From contig JAWLGZ010000003.1 of NCBI GenBank assembly GCA_041690635.1, positions 372,001 to 436,000 on the forward strand: a stretch of DNA of 64,000 bases, read 5' to 3'. Shown here one piece after another: positions 24,623-34,144 of the stretch (positions within the stretch are counted from its first letter, which is position 1; each line of letters begins with the position of its first letter). The notes below the pieces were generated by a model. That model worked only from the letters and a program-made list of their open reading frames with translations. It did not search any database and was not told the DNA's origin. The stretch is from JAWLGZ01 sp041690635. GTDB taxonomy: Bacteria > Pseudomonadota > Gammaproteobacteria > Thiohalomonadales > Thiohalomonadaceae. The position numbers were made by a program, and so were the translations under genes.

Positions 24623-26254
24623 ATGGACTTCCAGCGAATTCTCCTGATTGGCGCCCTGTTCCTTGTCCTGATGATGTTGTGGCAGGCTTGGCAGCAGGAC
24701 TACGGCCCCCAGCCGGCTCCGCCGGTCGCAACCGCACCGGGTGAACTTGACCTGGGCGCAGGCGATACACCGCCCACCATCGGCGACGTGCCGCCCCCGG
24801 CGACCGGTGAAGCACAGCCGGGCATGAGCAGCCTGCCGAGCGCCCAGCGGATTCAGGTCCACACCGATCTGTTCCACGCCGAGATCGACACCCGTGGTGG
24901 TGATCTGCGCCGTGTGGCGCTGGTCCAGTATCCGGTCGAGGTGGGCCAGCCCGACAACCCTGTGGTTCTCCTCGACGACAGCCCTCAGGCGCTCTTCGTC
25001 GCCCAATCCGGACTGCAATCCACCAGCGGCGGTGCGAGCCCCGATCACCACACCGTATTTTCGGTGGGGCAGACCGAGTTCCGCCTGCGGGATGGTGAAG
25101 AGACCCTCGTGGTTCCTCTGACCTGGCAGGGGAACGGTCTCGAGGTGACCAAGCGCTACACCTTCCGTCGCGACAGCTATCTCATCGATGTCGACTACGA
25201 GGTGCGCAACGGCTCCGGTGAGAGCTGGGTCGGCTCCATGTATCGCCAGTTCCAGCGTACTCAGGTGCAGCGCGACAGCTGGTTCATTTACACCTATACG
25301 GGCGGCGTTATTCACACCGACCAGAACCGTTACGAGAAGGTCGATTTCGACGACATGGCGCAGAGCCCGCTCGACCGGACCACTGCGGGCGGCTGGATCG
25401 CCATGATTCAGCACTACTTCCTCGGCGCCTGGGTACCGCCGGCGGATGCCACCCATCACATCTACTCCAAGGGGCTCTCCGGCGACCGTTACCTGCTCGG
25501 CATCCAGGGTCCCTCACGGACCGTGGCGGCGGGGGAGAGCGGCACGTTCGCTGCCCAGCTGTTCGTGGGGCCGAAATTACAGGACCAGCTTGAGGCGGTG
25601 GCCCCGGCGCTGGACCTGACCGTCGACTACGGCATGCTCCACTTCATCGCCAAGCCGATCTATTACCTGCTCTCCTTCATTCACTGGATGGTGGGTAACT
25701 GGGGCTGGTCGATCATCATCCTGACTATCCTCATCAAGGGCGTCTTCTACAAGCTCTCCGAGACCAGCTACAAGTCGATGGCGCAGCTGCGCAAACTCCA
25801 ACCGCGCCTCGCCTCGTTGAAGGAGAAGTACGGGGACGATCGCCAGAAGATGAACGAGGCGATGATGAAGATCTACAAGGACGAGAAGATCAACCCACTC
25901 GGTGGCTGTCTGCCGATCCTGGTGCAGATCCCGGTCTTCATCGCCCTCTACTGGGTATTGCTGGAGAGCGTCGAGATGCGCCAGGCGCCGTTCATCCTCT
26001 GGCTCAACGATCTCTCGTCGGCGGACCCCTATTTCGTCCTGCCGATCCTCATGGGCGCCACCATGCTCATCCAGCACCGGCTCAATCCCACGCCGCTGGA
26101 TCCGATCCAGGCCAAGGTGATGATGACGCTCCCGCTCGTCTTCACTATCTTTTTTGCCTTCTTCCCGGCGGGCCTGGTGCTCTACTGGGTGGTCAACAAC
26201 ACCCTCTCCATCACCCAGCAGTGGTACATCACACGCCACGTGGTGAAGGCATAG
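24623..26254 (+). CDS. yidC: Membrane protein insertase YidC
   Basis: 543 residues, a proteobacterial-size YidC. The N-terminal membrane anchor (MDFQRILLIGALFLVLMMLW) is followed by a proline-rich linker and the large periplasmic beta domain (about 70-330). The conserved insertase core from about 340 carries four to five helices with the hydrophilic-groove region TSYKSMAQLRKLQPRL and the C-terminal hairpin NPLGGCLPILVQIPVFIALYW. It inserts and folds inner-membrane proteins alone or with SecYEG. F0 subunit c, encoded in this window, is a known substrate type. Confidence 0.97.
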   Translation: MDFQRILLIGALFLVLMMLWQAWQQDYGPQPAPPVATAPGELDLGAGDTPPTIGDVPPPATGEAQPGMSSLPSAQRIQVHTDLFHAEIDTRGGDLRRVALVQYPVEVGQPDNPVVLLDDSPQALFVAQSGLQSTSGGASPDHHTVFSVGQTEFRLRDGEETLVVPLTWQGNGLEVTKRYTFRRDSYLIDVDYEVRNGSGESWVGSMYRQFQRTQVQRDSWFIYTYTGGVIHTDQNRYEKVDFDDMAQSPLDRTTAGGWIAMIQHYFLGAWVPPADATHHIYSKGLSGDRYLLGIQGPSRTVAAGESGTFAAQLFVGPKLQDQLEAVAPALDLTVDYGMLHFIAKPIYYLLSFIHWMVGNWGWSIIILTILIKGVFYKLSETSYKSMAQLRKLQPRLASLKEKYGDDRQKMNEAMMKIYKDEKINPLGGCLPILVQIPVFIALYWVLLESVEMRQAPFILWLNDLSSADPYFVLPILMGATMLIQHRLNPTPLDPIQAKVMMTLPLVFTIFFAFFPAGLVLYWVVNNTLSITQQWYITRHVVKA

Positions 26255-26258
26255 CCCA

Positions 26259-27602
26259 ATGGGTGGCGGCGACACGATTGTCGCCGTCGCCACCCCGCCG
26301 GGGCGCGGTGGCATCGGCATCCTGCGCCTCTCCGGCCCGGCGGTACCGCTGATAGCCGGGCGCCTGCTCGGTCGCATTCCCGAACCCCGGCGCGCCGTCC
26401 ACACCCTCTTCCGCGACAATGAGGGTGATCCGGTCGATGACGGCGTCGCCCTCTACTTTCCCGCGCCCAACTCCTTCACCGGCGAGGCAGTGCTCGAACT
26501 GCAGGGCCACGGCAGCCCGGTGGTGCTCGACCGGCTGGCCGCTGCTGCCATCGCCTGCGGCGCCCGTCCCGCCCGCCCCGGCGAGTTCTCCGAACGCGCC
26601 TTCCTCAACGGCAAGCTCGATCTCGCCCAGGCCGAAGCGGTCGCTGATCTCATCGACGCCGCCTCCGCGCAGGCCGCCCGCGCCGCGCTGCGCTCCCTGC
26701 AGGGGGAGTTCTCCCGCCGCATCCACGCTCTGGTGGAGGCGCTGACCGAACTGCGGATGTTCGTCGAGGCGGCCATCGACTTCCCCGCGGAGGAGATCGA
26801 TTTCATCGCCGAGAGTGATGTGGGCGAACGACTCGCCGCACTGACCGAACGGCTGGCGGGTATCAGTGACGCCGCCACCCAGGGCAGCCGCCTGCGCGAA
26901 GGGATCACCCTCGTCATCGCCGGCCGCCCCAATGCGGGAAAATCCAGTCTCCTGAACGCACTCTCCGGTCGGGAGAGCGCCATCGTCACAGAAATCCCCG
27001 GCACCACCCGCGACCTGCTGCGCGAACAGATCCTGCTCGACGGCGTGCCGGTTCACATCATCGACACCGCCGGCCTGCGCGACACCGACGACCCGGTCGA
27101 ACGGGAAGGGGTGCGGCGTGCCCGCGCCGCGGTGGCTGAGGCGGATCGCCTGCTGGTGGTGGTGGACGACGCGCAAGGGGAGGGGGGCGAGGTGCGCGCC
27201 CTGTTGAACGAATTCGCCGAGCTCCCGGTCACCCTCGTTCACAACAAGATCGACCTCACCGGCCGCAAACCGAACGTCGAAGCTTCCAGCGCCGAAACCC
27301 GGATCTACCTGTCGGCCCGGGAGGGCAGCGGCATCGACCTCCTGCGCCGCCACCTGCGCGAAGCGGTCGGCCTGCACACCGCCGGCGAGGGGGAGTTCAC
27401 CGCCCGCCGCCGCCACCTCGACGCCCTCGCCCGTGCCTCCGCTCACCTCCATACCGCCGCCGACCGGCTCACCGAACGCGCCCCCGAACTGCTAGCCGAA
27501 GAGCTGCGCCTCGCCCAGCAGGCCCTTGGCGAGATCACCGGCGAGTTCACCTCCGACGACCTCCTGGGGCGGATCTTCAGCTCCTTCTGCATCGGCAAGT
27601 AG
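26259..27602 (+). CDS. mnmE: tRNA modification GTPase MnmE
   Basis: 447 residues. With MnmG it forms the cmnm5 group on wobble U34. The N-terminal formyl-THF-binding domain begins DTIVAVATPPGRGGIGILRLSG. The inserted G domain (about 215-370) has G1 GRPNAGKSSLLNAL, G3 DTAGLRDTDDPVE, G4 HNKID and the EIPGTTRD loop. The C-terminal catalytic cysteine is in the final FCIGK. It starts 4 bp after the yidC stop. MnmG, normally a close neighbour, is about 10 kb further on. Confidence 0.97.
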   Translation: MGGGDTIVAVATPPGRGGIGILRLSGPAVPLIAGRLLGRIPEPRRAVHTLFRDNEGDPVDDGVALYFPAPNSFTGEAVLELQGHGSPVVLDRLAAAAIACGARPARPGEFSERAFLNGKLDLAQAEAVADLIDAASAQAARAALRSLQGEFSRRIHALVEALTELRMFVEAAIDFPAEEIDFIAESDVGERLAALTERLAGISDAATQGSRLREGITLVIAGRPNAGKSSLLNALSGRESAIVTEIPGTTRDLLREQILLDGVPVHIIDTAGLRDTDDPVEREGVRRARAAVAEADRLLVVVDDAQGEGGEVRALLNEFAELPVTLVHNKIDLTGRKPNVEASSAETRIYLSAREGSGIDLLRRHLREAVGLHTAGEGEFTARRRHLDALARASAHLHTAADRLTERAPELLAEELRLAQQALGEITGEFTSDDLLGRIFSSFCIGK

Positions 27603-28265
27603 CCCCTCCAAGCGCCCGAGCCGAGGCAAAGCCGGCCATGCGGGAAACTTGACCCCGCGGAGACAGTTCCTTGTAATCGGGGAAACTCGCGCCGAGGTGG
27701 CGCCCGATGGGAGGCAAACGCGGCTCGTGATAATGAAGGGGATCGGCACGTAACCCCATGATTCGACGGACCTATCCCCGCAAACATTGGGGCGTTATAC
27801 GACCGTGGCGGCCGTATATCACGTCGAGAAACATCGTGAGCCTTTCCATGCAACCCACTGACAGTTCGTGGAAAACAGCCGCTGTTCCTGCGAAAGCCTT
27901 GGGAGATATACGGCTGTCGGCCGTCTACTTGTAGTTTAGAAGTAAGGACGAACAACGATGACAGAAGGGGAAATTACAAGCCTCGTCTTGAAGCTATTCG
28001 CGATCTATTTGACCTCCGAACGGGCCGATTGCGCGTGGTGAGCATTCGATAATTGAAATCAGTGAAAAAACAGCACCCGTTTACCTGCGGAAAAGCACGT
28101 TTGACGCAGGCCAAACAGGAACGTATAAGGTACTCGGAACCATTTATGTCGGCATCTCTTTTCCTTGGTGCTTCTGAGTCTTCGTAAATCCAAGAGGCTA
28201 CGAGATGCATACCCGCGCGTGATTCTCTGCCCTTCTGCGCTCTCTGAACGATTCATGGGGGTGTC
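27603..28265. other. Non-coding stretch of 663 bp after mnmE
   Basis: No convincing reading frame on either strand. It holds several short inverted repeats (for example around 27678-27694, GCGCCGAGGTGGCGC-like; CGACCGTGGCGGCCG near 27800; ATACGGCTGTCGGCCGT near 27907). From about 27940 it becomes distinctly less GC-rich, continuing into the methyltransferase gene. It looks like the degraded edge of an insertion; I recognise no gene remnant. Confidence 0.5.
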
Positions 28266-29024
28266 GTGTTTAAGCGGACGCTTTCGGCTGCAATTTCAAT
28301 CGCACAGCATTTTGTCACTAATCGGGATCGACTATATGGACGTTTTGCGACGCTACCGTTTCGCTCCTACCTAAATGAGATTTCGCCACCGGAAAACGTG
28401 CCGCACTCGAAATGGATTGGATTCTTATTGGAGCGATTCAACAAGAAAGGTCTTCGCATAATGGAGCTTGGCTCCAGAAATGTCACAGGCATAAACCTGA
28501 GAGGTATATTTTCAAACGCAGAATATGTGGGGTTTGATTTCTATCCCGGGGAAAACGTAGATGTAGTAGGCGATGCTCATAAGTTATCAAGCTATTTCGA
28601 AGGGCAAGACCGCTTTGACTTGATCTTTTCATCGGCAGTATTTGAGCACCTGCATATGCCATGGATCGCAGCAACGGAAATCCAGAAAATGCTCAAGGTC
28701 GGCGGTTATGTTTTCATTGAAACCCACTTTTCCTTCTCCTCTCATGAGCGACCCTGGCATTTCTTCCAGTATTCGGACATGGGGTTGCGTGCTCTTTTCA
28801 ATGCATCACTGGGTTTCGACCTAATCGACAGCGGTATGAGCAACCCTATGGCAGGTTACTTTACAAACAAAGCAGACGCCTATCTGCGGTATAGGCCGGT
28901 AAAGGAGCTCTACTGTCATAGCGAAATATTGTGCAGGAAGCGCGAGGAATTGGAGAGTTTCGATTGGGGCACTATATCGATAGACGAGATTGTTGAAGGA
29001 ACCCGTTATCCCGCTCCAAACTGA
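28266..29024 (+). CDS. SAM-dependent methyltransferase (type 11/12-like), probably acquired
   Basis: 252 residues from GTG 28266 (GGGGG upstream). Class I methyltransferase fold: motif I is MELGSRNVTGINLRGIF, motif II acidic VGFDFYPGENVDVVGDAH, motif IV FDLIFSSAVFEHLHMPW, then VGGYVFIETHFSF. The protein resembles methyltransferases of surface-polysaccharide clusters, but there are no glycosyltransferases beside it. Its base composition is visibly lower in GC than everything around it, with AT-ending codons, a sign of horizontal transfer. Substrate unknown. Confidence 0.75.
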   Translation: MFKRTLSAAISIAQHFVTNRDRLYGRFATLPFRSYLNEISPPENVPHSKWIGFLLERFNKKGLRIMELGSRNVTGINLRGIFSNAEYVGFDFYPGENVDVVGDAHKLSSYFEGQDRFDLIFSSAVFEHLHMPWIAATEIQKMLKVGGYVFIETHFSFSSHERPWHFFQYSDMGLRALFNASLGFDLIDSGMSNPMAGYFTNKADAYLRYRPVKELYCHSEILCRKREELESFDWGTISIDEIVEGTRYPAPN

Positions 29025-29425
29025 TTGCGAGCGGCGGAGTTCAGTTCCAATCGCACTTGTAAGCTTCCCCGCCAGCCGACAGTGCAAACGCAGAGTTACT
29101 GGCGTTCGAAGCTTGCCAGGGCAAGCCTTTCCTCTTTCTCGCGTATCACGTTGGGGTCCTTGAACAGCAGATAGCTGCCGCCCCCGACAACGACCCAGAC
29201 CGTGAGGTCCACGAGGACAACCGCCACTCCATCGGGTCCGCCTTCCGCGGAGCGATAAGGGGCCAGCGTGGAATTAACACTACTCTCAGGTCCCACTATG
29301 CGCCTCGAACTCGAGAAATTTTGGCCTCGTTTTCCCACCTTGCTCACTACGGGCACCCAAACCCGACAGGCTCCCACAGGAACTCCTTGCGGCGGTGTAG
29401 GGTTTGGAACCGTTATTTAGATCGC
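29025..29425. other. Gap of 401 bp between two methyltransferase genes
   Basis: No gene I can defend. On the minus strand 29096-29377 an open frame of 93 codons ends in VAVVLVDLTVWVVVGGGSYL followed by a charged tail, which reads like a single membrane helix with a cytoplasmic end; its N-terminal half looks like noise and there is no ribosome site. It may be a remnant of a small membrane protein. Confidence 0.4.
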
Positions 29426-30193
29426 ATGAACCAGCCCAGCGCCCGTTTTTGGGAGATCTTCTTCGAGGTCTTCGAGAGCCTGCCCCGGCAGGGGCCGGGC
29501 AGTCGGGCCTGCACGGCCAGGGCTCTGGCGCTTTGCCGTGAGCTTCCGGAATCCCCGGCGATCGTTGATCTGGGGTGCGGGGTCGGTGGACAAACCCTCC
29601 AGCTCGCCGAACTGGTCGCGTCGGGAACCATCGTGGCCATGGACCTTCATGCACCATTCATCGAGCGGCTGCGGGTAACCCTTGCGCAGCGCGGCCTGGC
29701 GCAGCGTGTCAAAGCGGTCGTGGGCGACATGGCGCGACCGCCGCTGCAGCCTGCCAGCCTCGACCTGGTCTGGTCCGAGGGCGCGCTCTACAGCATCGGA
29801 ATGCAAAAGGCCTTGCGGGTCTGCCGCGATCTGCTGCGCCCGGGGGGCTACCTGGCTTTCACTGACGCCGTCTGGCGCAGGGAGAATCCCCCTCAGGAGG
29901 TAAAAGCCGCCTTCGACCTGGACTACCCGACAATGGGCTGGCTGGTTGATGAACTGGCAACGATTCGTCACGGCGGCTTCGAACTGGTCGGGCATTTCAC
30001 CCTGCCCGATGAAGCCTGGTGGGGCGATTTCTATACGCCCATGGAACAGCGTATCGCCGAGTTGCGAGGAAAATTCGCCAACGATGCCGAGGCCTCCGCC
30101 ATACTCGGTCAACTCGCCGAAGAACCGGAAATGCACCGCCGCTATTCGGGTTTCTACGCCTACGAGTTCTTTGTGGTCCGCCGCCCTGCCTGA
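29426..30193 (+). CDS. Class I SAM-dependent methyltransferase
   Basis: 255 residues from ATG 29426. The frame opens further upstream, but the sequence before MNQPSARFWEIFFEVFESLP is unlike protein. Motif I is VDLGCGVGGQTLQLAE and the acidic residue after strand 2 is in VAMDLHAPF. GDMARPPLQPASLDLVWSEGALY and LRPGGYLAFTDAVW resemble UbiE/type 11 enzymes. The C-terminal half has a helical lid with WWGDFYTPMEQR. Normal high GC, unlike the neighbouring 28.3-kb methyltransferase. Substrate unknown. Confidence 0.85.
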   Translation: MNQPSARFWEIFFEVFESLPRQGPGSRACTARALALCRELPESPAIVDLGCGVGGQTLQLAELVASGTIVAMDLHAPFIERLRVTLAQRGLAQRVKAVVGDMARPPLQPASLDLVWSEGALYSIGMQKALRVCRDLLRPGGYLAFTDAVWRRENPPQEVKAAFDLDYPTMGWLVDELATIRHGGFELVGHFTLPDEAWWGDFYTPMEQRIAELRGKFANDAEASAILGQLAEEPEMHRRYSGFYAYEFFVVRRPA

Positions 30194-30215
30194 TGCCATG
30201 GCTGTCCGGTTTTGA

Positions 30216-32192
30216 CTACGGCCGAAACTCCCGCACCATCTGCCGCAGTCTGCCCTGCCAGGCGGCGCGCGGTGCGTGGCCGTAGCGGAGGGCGTTGTAG
30301 AGCCGGGTGATGAGGGCGACCTTGGGGGCGAGTTCGGGGCGGGCGGCGGCAATCCGTTCGCCAAAGGCAGTGGCGGTCTCTCCGGGCTGCCTTGGAATCC
30401 CGCGGCGGGCCAGCTTGGCGCAGAACTCCTGCCAGGCGCGGGCGACAGGATCGGCGGCGCGGGGGCGGCGCAGCAGCCAGAGGGTGACCAGGGCGACGAT
30501 GATCGCGCCTGCGGCGAAGCCGACCAGCACGATGCCGTACCACCCCAGTTCGGCCAGACCCACCTGCCGCAGGAACTGCATCTGGCGGCTGCTGTTGTAA
30601 CCGAGTACCCACTGGTTCCAGCCGTGGTTGAGGGCATCCACCCCCTGGCGGAAAAAGTTGAAACCACGCCCAACCAGCTCGCCACCGGTGCGGGGCAGCA
30701 CCGGAGCGGTGGAGCGGAAGCGCTGAAGGTCGAACTGCGCCTCGATCCGATCCGGTGGTATGGCAGTGGTCGGATCGACCCGGGTCCAGCCGCTCTGTCC
30801 GAGCCACACCTCGGCCCAGGCGTGGGCGTGGGACTGGCGCACGATGAGGTAGTCCCCCAGTTCGTTCCGTTCTCCCCCCTGGTAGCCGGTCACCACGCGG
30901 GCCGGAATACCGGCCGCGCGCATCAGGAAGGTGAACGCACCCGCGTAGTGTTCGCAGAAGCCGCGCTGGGTGTCGAACAGGAATTCGTCCATCGGATTCC
31001 GTTCCCCAAGCACCGGCGGCATGCGGGAGTAATAGAACGGCTCGTTGGCGAACAGGGCGATAGCCCGATCCACGATCTCCCGGTCATCGGCCGCCTCCCG
31101 CCGCCACTGGGTCGCCAGCGCCCGCGCCTTCGGATTGCCGCCCTCGGGGAGCCGTAGAGCGAGTTCCCGCTCCAGCGGCCTGAGCGCCAGGATGCGGTAG
31201 TCGATATACGAGGTAAGCTGGTAGCGGCGCACCTTGCCCACCCGTTCTTCCGCCTCGATGGTGAGTCCCGGCGTGGCGCTCGCCTTCTCAGGCAGCTCGG
31301 CCGGAAGGTCGAGGGCGAGCAGCCATTTCTGATCGTGAGGCTCCAGGGTGAGGGTGTACTCCACCCGGTCCCCGATCGGCTGATACGGCGGCGCATCCAG
31401 CGAGCGCCGCTCGAATTCGGTGAGCTGCGTCCAGCCCCGACCGTCCGTGTGCCACAGCACCGGGCCGCGCCAGTAAAGCCGGTTCGGATCGGGTGCCGGG
31501 GAGTGGAACTGCACCCGAAAGGCAACCTCCTCCGACTCCACCAGCAGCCCGATCTCCCCAATACGCATCTCGCCGGAGAGGCCGGTCCGGCCGGCACCGC
31601 CTTCGTCCAGGGTGTGCCATAGCGGCCCCTCGAAGCGTGGAAACAGCAGGAAACCGAGCACCATCAGCGGCGCGGCCTGCACCATCAGTCCGCCGGCGAA
31701 CTTCAAGTGACGGCGCAGATGGACGGGGCTGCCGTCCGGCTGGTTGAGCGCCGCCAGGGCACCAGTCAGCAGCAGCACTGCGCCCAGCATGTAGGCGGCG
31801 CTGCCGGGGGACTGGTCATAGAGAAAGCCGCTGGCGAGCAGAAAAAAAGCGAGGAAGACCACCACCGTCGCGTCGCGCAGGCTGCGTAGTTCCAGCAGCT
31901 TGAGTGAGAGCATCACCGTCAGCAGCGCCACCCCCGCATTGCGGCTGAACAGATGTTGATTGGTCAGCAGCACGCCGCCGAAGGCGATGATCACCAGGGT
32001 GATCCGAATCGCCTTCCCGGGATACTCCCAGCCATAGCGGTCGCGCAACAGCTGCCACGCCATCACCATCACCGCCAGCAAGGCGAGCCAGGCCGGAAGC
32101 CGACCGAGGTGGGGCACGATCACCAGTGCCAGTGCCGCCACCAGCCAGTAGCGGGCAAACGGCGTCGGCACCGTGCGGTCCCAGGGGGTCAT
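30216..32192 (-). CDS. Membrane transglutaminase-like protein (TgpA family, DUF3488)
   Basis: 658 residues. Five to six N-terminal membrane helices (about 15-190), a periplasmic transglutaminase-like domain, one more helix near 545-570, then a cytoplasmic DUF4129-type tail. The catalytic triad is visible: Cys in GFCEHYAGAF, His in SHAHAWAEVW, Asp in TRVDPTTAI. The Pseudomonas homologue TgpA is important for viability; the exact substrate is not settled. Its start overlaps the DUF58 gene by ATGA, forming a MoxR-DUF58-TgpA operon, a widespread trio. Confidence 0.92.
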   Translation of the reverse strand: MTPWDRTVPTPFARYWLVAALALVIVPHLGRLPAWLALLAVMVMAWQLLRDRYGWEYPGKAIRITLVIIAFGGVLLTNQHLFSRNAGVALLTVMLSLKLLELRSLRDATVVVFLAFFLLASGFLYDQSPGSAAYMLGAVLLLTGALAALNQPDGSPVHLRRHLKFAGGLMVQAAPLMVLGFLLFPRFEGPLWHTLDEGGAGRTGLSGEMRIGEIGLLVESEEVAFRVQFHSPAPDPNRLYWRGPVLWHTDGRGWTQLTEFERRSLDAPPYQPIGDRVEYTLTLEPHDQKWLLALDLPAELPEKASATPGLTIEAEERVGKVRRYQLTSYIDYRILALRPLERELALRLPEGGNPKARALATQWRREAADDREIVDRAIALFANEPFYYSRMPPVLGERNPMDEFLFDTQRGFCEHYAGAFTFLMRAAGIPARVVTGYQGGERNELGDYLIVRQSHAHAWAEVWLGQSGWTRVDPTTAIPPDRIEAQFDLQRFRSTAPVLPRTGGELVGRGFNFFRQGVDALNHGWNQWVLGYNSSRQMQFLRQVGLAELGWYGIVLVGFAAGAIIVALVTLWLLRRPRAADPVARAWQEFCAKLARRGIPRQPGETATAFGERIAAARPELAPKVALITRLYNALRYGHAPRAAWQGRLRQMVREFRP

Positions 32193-33157
32193 GCCGCGTC
32201 TCCCTGGCGGCCGGGGTAGAGTGCGAGCGTTTCCAGGCAGCGGTAGCGGTGCATTTCGCCGCGGCCGGTTGGCACCTCGACGCCCGGCAGTACCAGCGCA
32301 TAGCGCCGACCCCCATCCTCCGCTTCCAGCACCCAGCGGCAGAGCACCGACAGGCGCGCCTCGGTATCGAGCCCCGGCAGTGCCTCCCAGTCGAGGCGCA
32401 GGTCGGCCGGTTCTTCGCCCGTGAACTGTTTGGTCACCAGCGCGCCGCGCCGTGCGTAGACCTTCCAGTGCACATGCCGCAGCGAATCACCGGCCCGATA
32501 GCCGCGCAGGGAGGAAAAATCGTCCGAGCCCCGCGCATCCCGGCTCCGTCCGGCGCCAGCGCGACCGCTACCCACGGGCGGTGGCTCGGTTGTGTCGGCG
32601 GGGCGTGGAAACACGATGCAGCTCATGCCGGGTTCAGCGTAGGCCCAGGCACGGAAGATGCCGAGCGGGTAGCGGGTCTCGATGCGCACCCGGCCAAGCG
32701 CCAGGCGTCCGCGCCGGGTGGCCGTGCGGCGCAAAGTGACCGGCATGCCGGTACCGGCCGAGAGGTCCAGCGCAACACTGGCACAGCCGGCCTGGAGGTT
32801 GATTCCCGGGCGTTCCCGCTCCCCTCCCGCGACCGCCAGCACGAATGCGGCCGCCTCTCCGGCGAACACCGGCGGGCAGCGTCCCGATGCGATGCCAATC
32901 CCGAGCAGGTTGCGGTAGGTATGGAGCATCGACACCACCGCCATCGACGCCAGCAGGAAGGTGAGCGCGTAGGCGAGGCTGTTGCTGTAGTTCATCGCCC
33001 CGACCAGCATCCCGCCCAGTACGATCGCCAGCAGCCCCCCCGCCCTGGTCGGCAGGATGAAGATGCGCCGATATTCGAGGGTGAGCGGGCCGGCGGCTGG
33101 CCGGACCCGGCGTACCAGCGCCTCCGGCAGCAGTTGCTCCAGCCGTGCGGAGATCAT
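32189..33157 (-). CDS. DUF58 domain-containing membrane protein
   Basis: 322 residues. Two adjacent membrane helices (about 35-80) precede a cytoplasmic region with the DUF58 signature LRGYRAGDSLRHVHWKVYAR (about 225-245), related to von Willebrand A-like folds. It usually works with a MoxR ATPase in complex assembly or envelope processes. Start and stop both overlap neighbours by a few bases (ATGA), so translation of the three genes is coupled. Confidence 0.9.
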   Translation of the reverse strand: MISARLEQLLPEALVRRVRPAAGPLTLEYRRIFILPTRAGGLLAIVLGGMLVGAMNYSNSLAYALTFLLASMAVVSMLHTYRNLLGIGIASGRCPPVFAGEAAAFVLAVAGGERERPGINLQAGCASVALDLSAGTGMPVTLRRTATRRGRLALGRVRIETRYPLGIFRAWAYAEPGMSCIVFPRPADTTEPPPVGSGRAGAGRSRDARGSDDFSSLRGYRAGDSLRHVHWKVYARRGALVTKQFTGEEPADLRLDWEALPGLDTEARLSVLCRWVLEAEDGGRRYALVLPGVEVPTGRGEMHRYRCLETLALYPGRQGDAA

Positions 33158-34068
33158 CAGGGGATCGATACTTCCCGAAAGCGATCGGCCAGCGCCCCGG
33201 CATCCTCGCTCGACCCCTCGGCCGGGATCAGCCGGTGGCCGACCACGTGCGGCAACACCGCCTGCACATCCTCCGGCAGGACGTGGCCGCGATCGTGGAT
33301 GAGCGCCCAGGCGCGGGCGGCGCCGAGCAGGGCCAGTCCGGCACGTGGTGACAGGCCGGCGGCGAAGTGGGGAGCCTCGCGGCTGAACGCGAGCAGCGCC
33401 TGCAGGTAATCGAGCAGGGGACCGGAGACGTGAATGCGGGTGACCTCTTCCTGTGCCGCCCGCACCTGATCGGGCGTCATTACCGGCTCCAGCTCGGGGA
33501 TTACCGCGCGCCGGTCACGGCCGGCGAGCAGCAGCCGCTCCGCCTCTGGATCGGGATAGCCGATCTCGATGCGCATGAGGAAGCGGTCGAGCTGTGACTC
33601 GGGCAGCGGGAAGGTGCCGATCTGGTGTGCCGGATTCTGGGTGGCGATGACGAAGAACGGCTCCGGCAGCGGCCGGGTCTCCCCCTCCAGGGTGACCTGA
33701 TGCTCCTCCATCGCTTCCAGCAGGGCGCTCTGGGTTTTTGGCGTGGCCCGGTTCACCTCGTCGGCAAGAACGAGTTGGGAGAAGATCGGACCCGGGTGGA
33801 AGCGGAAGTCGCCGCTCTCCCGCTCGAACACGGCCGCACCGAGGATGTCGGCCGGGAGCAGGTCGGAGGTGAACTGGATGCGCGAGAAGCCGAGCCCGAG
33901 GCTGGCGGACAGCACATGTGCCAGGGTGGTTTTGCCGACACCGGGAAGGTCCTCGATCAGCAGGTGGCCGCGGGCCAGCATGCAGGCGAGGGCGAGGCGG
34001 ATCTGCCGCTCCTTGCCGAGGACCACCTGGCCCACCTGATCCACCACGGCGGCGAAACGCTTCTCCAT
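33157..34068 (-). CDS. MoxR-family AAA+ ATPase
   Basis: 303 residues from ATG 34068, chosen over the in-frame GTG 34071 because AAGGAG is 5 bases before it. Walker A is EDLPGVGKTTLAHVLS, Walker B VLADEVNRA, sensor I FVIATQNPA, and the RAGLALLGAARAWAL helix is typical of MoxR. It is a cytoplasmic chaperone-like ATPase thought to activate or assemble partner proteins. First gene of the MoxR-DUF58-transglutaminase operon. Confidence 0.94.
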   Translation of the reverse strand: MEKRFAAVVDQVGQVVLGKERQIRLALACMLARGHLLIEDLPGVGKTTLAHVLSASLGLGFSRIQFTSDLLPADILGAAVFERESGDFRFHPGPIFSQLVLADEVNRATPKTQSALLEAMEEHQVTLEGETRPLPEPFFVIATQNPAHQIGTFPLPESQLDRFLMRIEIGYPDPEAERLLLAGRDRRAVIPELEPVMTPDQVRAAQEEVTRIHVSGPLLDYLQALLAFSREAPHFAAGLSPRAGLALLGAARAWALIHDRGHVLPEDVQAVLPHVVGHRLIPAEGSSEDAGALADRFREVSIP

Positions 34069-34144
34069 CACGGCTCCTTGTCGATTCTTGGACAGGGCCG
34101 ATTATCCCACGGATGGACCTGGGCGGCACGGCGTGGGTGGAATC

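Noticed and set aside
27780..27935. Integron attC-like inverted repeats
   Set aside because: No conserved core sites (GTTRRRY/RYYYAAC) in the right order, and no integron integrase in the window.
29096..29377. 93-codon minus-strand ORF with one possible membrane helix
   Set aside because: Only the last ~45 codons look protein-like; there is no ribosome site and I recognise no family. Mentioned in the gap annotation rather than called as a gene.
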